Source: an uncultured Verrucomicrobiota bacterium (GTDB lineage: Bacteria; Verrucomicrobiota; Verrucomicrobiae; Opitutales; Opitutaceae). Taken from it: 7,680 nt of DNA. Under the pieces are notes generated by a model. That model did not search any database and was not told where the DNA came from. It saw only the letters and a list, made by a program, of their open reading frames with translations. How positions within the stretch are numbered: position 1 is the first letter of the stretch; every line of letters starts with the position of its first letter. This document shows, in pieces, positions 1 to 5,555 of the stretch. The position numbers and the translations under genes are program-made. Location of the stretch: assembly GCA_946482165.1 (NCBI GenBank), contig CAMLQS010000243.1, forward strand, positions 1 through 7,680, written 5' to 3'.

Positions 1-213
1 CGAAAAGAACCGAACTTGTTAAGCAAAGCGGCGCACAGGCAGGTAAACCAACTCGTGGGTAAACCTGTGTGACCCCCCCCCGCAAGTGGCCGCCGAAGAC
101 GCCCGACTCCATTGGTTTACTCTCCGTTTCCGTGATCGGCGCCGACGGAACCCACTTGCTGTCTGCTATTTGCCCTTCAACGCGGATCCCGCCGGAGATT
201 CTAAGGACCTCCC
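1..213. other. left-edge region without a supported gene
   Basis: I see no convincing coding region here. An open plus-strand frame at 69-251 has no recognisable protein character and runs into the 3' end of the minus-strand gene, so I do not call it. The stretch holds two direct copies of ggtaaacc (42-49 and 58-65) and an inverted partial copy, ggtttac (114-120). It also has a run of nine C at 73-81. No T-tract hairpin typical of an intrinsic terminator was found just beyond the minus-strand gene's stop, so where that transcript ends is not visible. Confidence 0.5.
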
Positions 214-2415
214 TTATTTACTCAAAGCCGCTGGTGAGCCCGGTTGAGTGAGATCTTTGACGCCATAAAAGTAGCGCCCGACTCGCGCCACGCGTCGGGC
301 ATCGAGACTCAGCCCGCTTTCTTCCAAGAGCTCACGATAGCGGAACAGCGCCTTGCGGGTTGCGTCTTCGATTAGCTTATCATTCAAATTTAGTTTCGTC
401 TCGCCCCCCGAATCCCGGATCAGGGGAATGGCCGTGGCGTCGATCTTAAGCGCGACCTGCGCGATTTGCTCCAGATCGCCAACCTGCCCCGGCTCCATCA
501 CCCGCACCAAAAGATATTCATCCAGAGCATCCCGATACCGCTCCGCCACCTGATAAATCTTGGCCAAAGTGGTGCGGTTTCTCGCCTTCAATGGAAGGAT
601 TTCGATCACCTCATCCAACGCCTTGATCGCTTCCTCATGCCGGCCTTTTCGCGAAAGCACGACAGCGTAGTTCTGATAAAAAACATCAAGAAAGGGAGCC
701 GTCTTTGCAGGCTGGTCACGATGGCGCTCAAACCAGCGGGCACGGACGGCGGCCTCCACGCGGGAGCCCTCTTGGTATACGGCTAGAGCGGAATCCAACC
801 ATTGCTCGATCGCCTCTCCCGATCGCCCTTTGGCTTTGGCTGAATCGTAAAGATTAATGTAGCAGGCCAGCAAATCCGAATAGGTCTGGACCGGCCAGTA
901 ATGAAGAGGAACCCCCTGCTCTTTAAAGATTTCCAGTGCGCGAAGGTGCCCCTTTAGCGCGGCTAGCTCCGCTTCCTCGGTAGGGTTTGCAATCACACGG
1001 GCGTTGCCTGCGGCGGAATTGATTTTGGTGCTCTCCGGTTGAGCCGCCAAGCCGCTTCCCCAGAGCGCTACATTGGATCGCCAATCATAACAGCGAAAAT
1101 GGGTGAGAACCCCCAGGCACACAAACCACGTAACGGCCCCCGTCAGGATGGCGGGGCCAAGGAGGCCGAGCCTTTTCTGAGCAGGATCTTTAGTCGTTGC
1201 GCGCCGAAATTCCGAAATGAGCATCACTCCGCCCACCCAAAAAAATGCGCTGGGCAAATAATGAAACCGCTCGGCGCGGATGCTCCCGATACGGATCAAT
1301 AAGTTTGAAGTCGGCAGCATCGAGACCAGATAGGCCAGATATACCCACGGCCCCGCCAACCCTCTCGTCTTGAACGCTCTCCACACGACGTAGCCGAGAA
1401 ACAGAAAAACCAACAACGTCGCCCAACCCCATATCGCGGTGGCATTGCCGAATGGCAGAACCGCCACCGGAATGGCGTTGAACGAATAATCGTTCGATAG
1501 GCTCAGCGGCAGAAAAAGGGTTCCTATCTGCATCCCCCAGACGCCGAGCGCGGACAAAAGCGTGACCGATAAGCCCTCGGCCATAAGCGGATTATCAATG
1601 AACGGGTGGTCCGTCACTCCTCCGTCCGCGGAAAATATCCAACGGGTAACCAAGAAAAACGCGGCGGCCGGCAACATGACCAAAGCGACCTGCCACGCAT
1701 CGCGAAGCCAAGTCCGGCGAAGCTCTCCGCCGGCGCGCCATTCCGTGAATCGCAACAGTCCATGGCCGGCCACCAAACAGGGAAGCACAATCGCGCTTTC
1801 CTTGGCCATCACCCCGACCAGGCCGCAGAGGCCGGTCCACGCCAAGCGCACGGTGCGCTTGCGTCCAACGGGCAGTTTCAAAGCGGACAAATACAGCGAC
1901 ATTCCGCCTAAGACTGCGGCGGTTGCCATCAAGTCCGAACGACCCACGATATTCGCCACCACTTCCGTTGTGATCGGATGCACCGCGTAGACCATCGTTG
2001 CAAGAAAGGCCCCTGACACCGTCACGTTCAACTGGCGCGCGAGCAGGAACAGAAGAAGGGCGTTGCCCCACTGTAGAACCAGATTGGTGAGCTGGTATCC
2101 GAGCGGCGAACTTCCGTAGCCGAGAAAAGAATACTCGATCCAGAATGAAATCGTCGTCAGCGGGCGGAAGAGATTCGAGGCCATGGACGGCCACCAGTAG
2201 TCGAACTTGAAAATCGCGAATAAGGATTCAGCTATGAAGAGCCGAAGCCGGGTATCGTCTCCGATAATAAACCCGTTGTCGAAGGTCAGTTCCTCCGCCG
2301 GCATGCCCGCGTAGACCGCCAGCAAGGCAGCTGCGGAGACCAGTGCCGCGCGCCGAAGCGGAGCCGCTTCCAGCCACGTCCGAAAGATCCCCAATGAGGC
2401 AAAAAAAGACCGCAT
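214..2415 (-). CDS. TMTC/DUF1736-like polytopic membrane protein with C-terminal TPRs (putative GT-C glycosyltransferase)
   Basis: This 733-residue protein has a hydrophobic, multi-pass first ~440 residues and a soluble tail. The N-terminal half has the pattern of the TMTC family, known in animals as ER O-mannosyltransferases with GT-C fold. It has an acidic pair in the first outside loop (GDD, 52-54), an FRPL motif (83-86, RPL in TMTCs), the signature HPITTEVVANIVGRSDL (146-162), a KE pair (AKES, 204-208) and ERFHYLPS (382-389). The tail shows TPR character, clearest near 577-643 (FYQNYAVVLSRKGRHEEAI, then a second helix pair), with a weaker unit near 445-475. The likely role is transfer of a lipid-linked sugar on the periplasmic face, with the TPRs binding a partner or substrate. 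That is inferred from the family; substrate and acceptor are unknown. The start is well fixed: an in-frame TAG (2425-2427, complement) lies just upstream and no other start codon falls between. No Shine-Dalgarno sequence precedes it. It is divergent from the gene at 2484. GC content is lower than in the right half of the window. Confidence 0.88.
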   Translation of the reverse strand: MRSFFASLGIFRTWLEAAPLRRAALVSAAALLAVYAGMPAEELTFDNGFIIGDDTRLRLFIAESLFAIFKFDYWWPSMASNLFRPLTTISFWIEYSFLGYGSSPLGYQLTNLVLQWGNALLLFLLARQLNVTVSGAFLATMVYAVHPITTEVVANIVGRSDLMATAAVLGGMSLYLSALKLPVGRKRTVRLAWTGLCGLVGVMAKESAIVLPCLVAGHGLLRFTEWRAGGELRRTWLRDAWQVALVMLPAAAFFLVTRWIFSADGGVTDHPFIDNPLMAEGLSVTLLSALGVWGMQIGTLFLPLSLSNDYSFNAIPVAVLPFGNATAIWGWATLLVFLFLGYVVWRAFKTRGLAGPWVYLAYLVSMLPTSNLLIRIGSIRAERFHYLPSAFFWVGGVMLISEFRRATTKDPAQKRLGLLGPAILTGAVTWFVCLGVLTHFRCYDWRSNVALWGSGLAAQPESTKINSAAGNARVIANPTEEAELAALKGHLRALEIFKEQGVPLHYWPVQTYSDLLACYINLYDSAKAKGRSGEAIEQWLDSALAVYQEGSRVEAAVRARWFERHRDQPAKTAPFLDVFYQNYAVVLSRKGRHEEAIKALDEVIEILPLKARNRTTLAKIYQVAERYRDALDEYLLVRVMEPGQVGDLEQIAQVALKIDATAIPLIRDSGGETKLNLNDKLIEDATRKALFRYRELLEESGLSLDARRVARVGRYFYGVKDLTQPGSPAALSK

Positions 2416-2423
2416 CGCGCCAA

Positions 2424-2452
2424 ACTAATGTGGTCACGCGCTTGCCTGACAA
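2424..2452 (-). promoter_or_regulatory. possible sigma70-like promoter for the TMTC-like gene
   Basis: On the minus strand, TTGTCA (complement of 2447-2452, five of six matches to TTGACA) is followed after 17 bases by ATTAGT (complement of 2424-2429). The -10 match is weak, three of six. If used, transcription would begin within a few bases of the ATG at 2415, giving a leaderless or nearly leaderless mRNA. This would fit the absence of a ribosome binding site. The evidence is pattern only. Confidence 0.2.
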
Positions 2453-2483
2453 CCTTCTAAGCGCCAAGCCCTGCTCTTCGCCG

Positions 2484-4055
2484 ATGTCGCCACCCACTTC
2501 CCGACGTATGCTTCCTGCATGGTTCGCGCTTGGCGGACTCTTTTTCGCCACATGGCTGGCTGTGTTTTTCCACGATTCCGCGCGGCCGAACTTGCCCCAA
2601 GAGCGCGCTGATCGCTTGGCCGCGCAAAACTACCTCGCCGCCGCGCTATCCGCGCCGACGCCCCCTTCTCCCGCCCATTGGGCCCAGCTACTCGTATGGC
2701 AGGACCCGGGAACTGGGGCGCGGCACCCGGCGGCCCGCGAGGCGGCTGCTTTGGTTTTGGCCGCAACGGGAGGGCGTCCCCGTGTGTCCGGCGTCGTGGC
2801 CTTTGGATTGGCCGCCGCCGCTCTAGGCTGGCTGCTCTGCGCGCTCCCGCGCCCTGTCGCGGGCACCGCCACCCTCCTCGGAGCGGGGACCTTGCTCGCG
2901 GTCGCTCACGGTCGGGCATGGCAGATGAGCGACCCCGCTCCATATCTCATCTTGGCCGCCTCCGCGCTAAGCTTGGGGGCGTGGTGGCGACACCGATCCG
3001 CCCCTTCCCCTCGGGTCGCATGGATTCTCGGCTTCGGCGTCGCCGCCATGTTTCTTTGCGCGCCTGCCTTGGGATGGCTTCTTCTCGGTCTCTTCGGAAT
3101 AGACTTGGCGAGGTTGCTTACCGCGTCCTCGCCCGCCGCGCGCCGACCTTTGTTTCTCCCTCTGTCACGCGCCATTCTGGTGCTAGGCCTCCTGTTCCTC
3201 GCGCTGACGCTTCGAAACCACGCCACCACGGGAGACCTCCTTTATTCGCCAGAGCGCGCATACAATAGAGACTGCGTCACCGCCCCGCACTGGTTTTGGG
3301 AAATGATCCGCCTGCCGCCCGTCCAACTCGATCCGGTGATCGAGCGTTACGACGAGCTGGTCGCGATCCCCGCCGCCCGCTGGGAAAGCCCGGTCTACCG
3401 GGCATGGTTAAATCGACTCACGGAGGGCATCCACTATGCCGCAGGTATCGGAGTGGCGCTGGGGGCCTTCGCGGTCGCGATGGCCCTTCCCTCGCGTGAC
3501 ACCCGACCAGCTTGGTTAATCTGCATCGGCATGGCAGGAGTGGCGTTGGTTCGCTATCCCCTCTCCTCGTCGTGGTGGGCTTTCGCATCTCCCGCACTGC
3601 TCGCCTTGGTCGCTCTCGGTCTCGCCCGACTCCATGCTTTTGCACCGGCGCTCCCAAGACGGCTTCTCATGGCCGGCGCATTTCTGCAGGTGGCCTTCCT
3701 CGGCAGCGCCCCAATGGCGCGTCCCACTGAAGTGGAATACCAGTTCGCGAAGCAGTTGGAAGACGTTGCCAAAAAGCTGAACGAAAAGCCCGGTCGGCAC
3801 CTAGTGTTCGTCCAGATCGATGATTCGGCCGATCCGCGCTTGGAACCCGCCGATCTACCGCGCGACTGGACGCGAGAGCCTATTCTTTACGCCCGGGATC
3901 TCAAGCCGGAGCAGAATGCCGAGCTCGTCGCCGCGCTCCCAACTTACACCCCGTGGACCATTGTCGTCCTTCGTGATCGAATTGGGCTAAAGCCTTGGAC
4001 GCCGCCGGATTCCCCCCGCGCGTCGCGGGGGGGGAATCCGGCGGCCTTGCCGTAA
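2484..4055 (+). CDS. polytopic membrane protein, GT-C glycosyltransferase-like, with degenerate motifs
   Basis: From ATG 2484 this is 523 residues. Hydrophobic segments lie near 11-30, 102-120, 124-142, 151-167, 178-205, 225-243, 315-335, 343-357, 364-381 and 393-408. Two soluble parts lie at about 244-312 and 412-523. The layout recalls bacterial GT-C (PMT/ArnT-like) membrane proteins: an HD at the end of the first membrane segment (30-31), MSDP before a membrane helix (148-151), NHATTG followed by a Pro/Tyr-rich stretch (245-260), and a C-terminal domain of the form HLVFV...ILYARDL...N.EL (439-481). The acidic residue expected after HD is Ser32, and the R-P-Y-E-type motif expected in a later helix reads APALG (193-197), so activity is doubtful. 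The frame is open from 2343, but starts at 2343 or 2394 would overlap the 5' end of the divergent gene. ATG 2484 or ATG 2508 is more likely, and neither has a Shine-Dalgarno sequence. The last ~18 residues are encoded by a long palindrome. The coding region is solid; the family call is from pattern memory. Confidence 0.8.
   Translation: MSPPTSRRMLPAWFALGGLFFATWLAVFFHDSARPNLPQERADRLAAQNYLAAALSAPTPPSPAHWAQLLVWQDPGTGARHPAAREAAALVLAATGGRPRVSGVVAFGLAAAALGWLLCALPRPVAGTATLLGAGTLLAVAHGRAWQMSDPAPYLILAASALSLGAWWRHRSAPSPRVAWILGFGVAAMFLCAPALGWLLLGLFGIDLARLLTASSPAARRPLFLPLSRAILVLGLLFLALTLRNHATTGDLLYSPERAYNRDCVTAPHWFWEMIRLPPVQLDPVIERYDELVAIPAARWESPVYRAWLNRLTEGIHYAAGIGVALGAFAVAMALPSRDTRPAWLICIGMAGVALVRYPLSSSWWAFASPALLALVALGLARLHAFAPALPRRLLMAGAFLQVAFLGSAPMARPTEVEYQFAKQLEDVAKKLNEKPGRHLVFVQIDDSADPRLEPADLPRDWTREPILYARDLKPEQNAELVAALPTYTPWTIVVLRDRIGLKPWTPPDSPRASRGGNPAALP
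4001..4045. repeat. long perfect-arm hairpin overlapping the 3' coding end
   Basis: The left arm (4001-4020) pairs with the right arm (4024-4045) around a three-base loop, cgt. The outer 11 pairs (gccgccggatt with aatccggcggc) are perfect, then C6 faces G8, then gcg pairs with cgc, so only two G are unpaired over 20 pairs. It lies inside the open reading frame, ending 7 bases before the TAA at 4053-4055, and has no following T-tract. It could be a REP-like element, an mRNA 3' stabiliser or part of a transcription end together with the terminator at 4099. No second copy was noticed in this window. Confidence 0.8.
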
Positions 4056-4098
4056 CTATCACTTCGCGACTGAATGCCATGGCCTGAAAACCAACGAA

Positions 4099-4126
4099 AA
4101 AGGCGACCCGTCACCGGGTCGCCTTT
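4099..4126. terminator. bidirectional intrinsic terminator
   Basis: A perfect 12-base-pair stem (AAAGGCGACCCG at 4099-4110 with CGGGTCGCCTTT at 4115-4126) closes a TCAC loop. Read on the minus strand the stem is followed by a five-base T run and TCG. On the plus strand only TTT follows. It sits between two converging genes, 43 bases after the plus-strand stop and 32 bases after the minus-strand stop, so it probably serves both, more strongly the minus-strand gene. Confidence 0.85.
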
Positions 4127-4158
4127 CGTGTATTTCCCCCTGTAGCAGACTGTTCAGT

Positions 4159-4446
4159 CTACAAGCGATAAAATGGCGTGCCGCGCATTGCACCTCGCAA
4201 AGCCGCCTCTTCGACGTCGGCTGCCGCGTCGTCTTTCGGTGCGAAAAGGATGACCGCCTCAAAACGGGGCTTTTGCTCCGTTGCCACCAATTCACGAGCG
4301 CTCGGATACCAGACCGAGTTTACCCGCTCACCTTGGCGCTGAAAGCAGGCTACCACCTCTTTCGCCCGTTCCCGCTGCCCGGCGACCACCGCCAATACTC
4401 GGCCCGCCGCGCTCGCCTCACCTTGGTCTTGGATGTCGTAGATCAT
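4159..4446 (-). CDS. small protein of unknown function, 95 residues
   Basis: I do not recognise this protein. It starts MIYDIQDQGEAS and is soluble, without signal peptide or membrane segment. Its order of segments suggests a small alpha/beta fold: a strand GRVLAVVAG (15-23), a helix RERAKEVVACFQRQ (25-38), a short strand near VNSVWY (42-47), a helix ARELVATEQ (50-58) and a strand FEAVILFA (62-69), then a charged Ala-rich tail. This loosely resembles the first part of a receiver-like or nucleotide-loop fold. However, the phosphoacceptor Asp arrangement is not seen and the protein is too short for a full receiver domain. The reading frame has GC-rich third positions, is a separate unit behind its own promoter region (4447 onward) and ends 32 bases before a strong terminator on its strand. 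These points favour a real gene. No Shine-Dalgarno sequence is visible before the ATG. Confidence 0.6.
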   Translation of the reverse strand: MIYDIQDQGEASAAGRVLAVVAGQRERAKEVVACFQRQGERVNSVWYPSARELVATEQKPRFEAVILFAPKDDAAADVEEAALRGAMRGTPFYRL

Positions 4447-4592
4447 GTTAAATGGAAGATTTGACGGCCTCAGCTTAGCGGCGAATACAACTCTTTTACA
4501 TCGGGCTTAACGTGTGTTTTACGCAGCCCGGTTCCTCATCGTCTTCCCGCTTTCTCCCCAGGCTTGGCAGGCCTGAACGGGCCAAGGTGAAA

Positions 4593-4628
4593 CCGTCCGC
4601 CTTCCGCAGGCAGGGCGACGGTGGTTTT
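4593..4628 (+). terminator. possible hairpin terminator or attenuator upstream of ompW
   Basis: CCGTCCGCC (4593-4601) pairs with GGCGACGG (4614-4621) with one bulged C, around a 12-base loop, and TGGTTTT follows. Flanking AAA (4590-4592) can extend the pairing with the T run. The T-tract is short and the stem imperfect, so this may be only a structured leader element. Confidence 0.3.
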
Positions 4629-4630
4629 AA

Positions 4631-4711
4631 TCACGCATCAAGGCACATTTGGACAAGCGCCGCGCATACCTCGCCAAGAACCGCGAGGCCGGAGCGTTCA
4701 CGATCAGCTAG
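4631..4711 (+). pseudogene. possible remnant of a coding sequence 3' end
   Basis: Between an in-frame TAA (4628-4630) and TAG (4709-4711) lie 26 codons whose product ends KRRAYLAKNREAGAFTIS, a composition and helix-like pattern that look protein-like. The frame lacks an ATG; only a TTG at 4649 could start it. I do not recognise the source family. It may be a decayed gene end, a very short peptide or chance. Confidence 0.2.
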
Positions 4712-4742
4712 GCTGCGACCCCCACCTGCAACCCAAGCAACC

Positions 4743-5342
4743 ATGACCCGCCTCAAAACTCTGCTCGCCTCCGCGCTCCTCGCCGGTTTCACCCTCGCTC
4801 CCCTCGCCCAAGCCGCGGACGGCCAAAGCCCTTGGTCCGTTCGCCTCCGCGCCACCTACCTCGACGCCGTCGATCAAACCGTGAAGGTCGAGGACAAGCT
4901 CATCCCCGAGTTCGACATCGACTACGCCATCAACGACACGTGGTCCCTCGAGCTCGTGCTCACCGTTCCGCAGGAACACGAGGTGAAAGTCGGCGGCGCC
5001 AAGATCGGCGACTTCAAGCATCTGCCCCCCACCCTCCTCGCCCAATATCACCCCTCCATCCCGGCGCTGGGCAAAAACTTCAAGCCCTACATCGGCGCGG
5101 GCGTGAACTTCACCCTGATCTTCGACGAGAACCTCCTCGGCGGCGCCGCCAAGCTCGAAAACTACAGCATCGGGCCCGCGGGCCAGATCGGCTTCGACTG
5201 GGCGCTCAACGACTCCTGGGCCATCAACGTCGACGTGAAGAAAATCTTCATCGGCAGCGACGTGGAGGTCGGCGGCGCCAAGGTCATCGACGTCAACGTC
5301 GACCCGATGTGCTACTCGCTCGGTCTCACCTATCGCTTCTGA
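4743..5342 (+). CDS. ompW: OmpW family outer-membrane beta-barrel protein
   Basis: This 199-residue protein carries a classic signal peptide: basic MTRLK, a hydrophobic core at about 6-20, and a likely cleavage site after A24 (LAQA|ADG). The mature part shows OmpW features in order: WSVRLRATYL (31-40), a conserved LPPTLLAQYH (94-103) followed by FKPYIGAGVNFT (113-124), GPAGQIGFDWALND.W.INVDVKKIFI (144-170), and a terminal YSLGLTYRF ending in Phe, as expected for BAM-dependent barrel insertion. The family forms eight-stranded barrels thought to pass small hydrophobic molecules; the actual substrate here is not visible. The length is typical of the family. ATG 4743 is chosen because it begins the signal peptide; an open frame extends upstream to 4512 but has no such character. 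No Shine-Dalgarno sequence precedes it. It is a single-gene unit ended by the terminator at 5428-5458. Confidence 0.92.
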   Translation: MTRLKTLLASALLAGFTLAPLAQAADGQSPWSVRLRATYLDAVDQTVKVEDKLIPEFDIDYAINDTWSLELVLTVPQEHEVKVGGAKIGDFKHLPPTLLAQYHPSIPALGKNFKPYIGAGVNFTLIFDENLLGGAAKLENYSIGPAGQIGFDWALNDSWAINVDVKKIFIGSDVEVGGAKVIDVNVDPMCYSLGLTYRF

Positions 5343-5349
5343 GCGTGGC

Positions 5350-5366
5350 ACGGGCGTCCCGCCCGT
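5350..5366. repeat. small REP-like hairpin after ompW
   Basis: ACGGGCG (5350-5356) and CGCCCGT (5360-5366) form a perfect seven-base-pair stem with loop TCC, starting 8 bases after the ompW stop. Short GC-rich palindromes just after genes are typical of REP-type elements or mRNA 3' stabilisers. No T-tract follows, so it is not itself an intrinsic terminator. Confidence 0.5.
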
Positions 5367-5427
5367 AAATTCGGAAACCGGGAGAGGGGCAAACCGCCGC
5401 CAGCTCCCGCTTCACCTCTCCCTCTTC

Positions 5428-5458
5428 AAGGCGCGCCCTCACCGGGCGCGCCTTTTTT
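5428..5458 (+). terminator. strong intrinsic terminator of ompW
   Basis: AAGGCGCGCCC (5428-5438) pairs perfectly with GGGCGCGCCTT (5444-5454) around the loop TCACC, and six T (5453-5458) follow. This is a textbook rho-independent terminator for the plus-strand transcript and insulates the downstream gene. Confidence 0.93.
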
Positions 5459-5555
5459 CGTCCAGTTCGATCCGGCGGGCTATGCGGGAAAACTATTCGC
5501 CCAATACGAATAACTTATTCCACTTTCGCTCCCCACCCCTTCCCCCGCCCCCCTC
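5459..5555 (+). promoter_or_regulatory. AT-rich patch upstream of pyruvate carboxylase, likely promoter region
   Basis: Between the ompW terminator and the pyc ATG, an AT-rich island (about 5489-5529) stands out from the GC-rich surroundings. It is followed by a pyrimidine-rich leader, almost all C and T, running into the ATG at 5556. A promoter here is expected because the terminator blocks read-through. I cannot name -35 and -10 boxes with confidence. Confidence 0.35.

Larger units (their letters stand above)
4447..4742. other. divergent intergenic region and structured ompW leader
   Basis: These 296 bases lie between the small minus-strand gene and ompW and hold no confident gene. Visible items: TTGACG (4461-4466) with TACAAC 19 bases later (4486-4491) as a weak plus-strand promoter candidate; an inverted pair CGGGCT/AGCCCG (4502-4507 and 4525-4530); CTTGGC/GCCAAG (4563-4568 and 4581-4586) enclosing the palindrome CAGGCCTG; and an imperfect hairpin CCGTCCGCC/GGCGACGG (4593-4601 and 4614-4621) followed by TGGTTTTAAT, which resembles a weak terminator. 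The same frame as ompW is open from 4512, but ompW's signal peptide begins at 4743, so the upstream part is treated as non-coding. Confidence 0.5.

Noticed and set aside
1595..2194. Second minus-strand frame inside the TMTC-like gene
   Set aside because: It is Arg/Gly-rich out-of-frame sequence overlapping the segment that encodes conserved TMTC motifs.
2343..2483. N-terminal extension of the plus-strand membrane protein to 2343 or 2394
   Set aside because: It would overlap the 5' end of the well-fixed divergent gene, and the added residues have no family character. Starts at 2484 or 2508 place the first membrane helix normally.
4059..4295. Alternative minus-strand frame overlapping the small unknown gene
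   Set aside because: It runs across the bidirectional terminator and has irregular, Arg/Ser-rich composition. The frame at 4159-4446 ends before the terminator and looks more protein-like.
4512..4742. Extension of the OmpW reading frame upstream to 4512
   Set aside because: The signal peptide with its basic start begins at 4743; an added 77 residues before it would block export.
4704..5351. Minus-strand open frame opposite ompW
   Set aside because: Same antisense artefact of GC-rich codons: composition dominated by Val, Asp, Glu, Gly and Ala with no domain, while the plus strand carries a clear signal peptide and barrel motifs.
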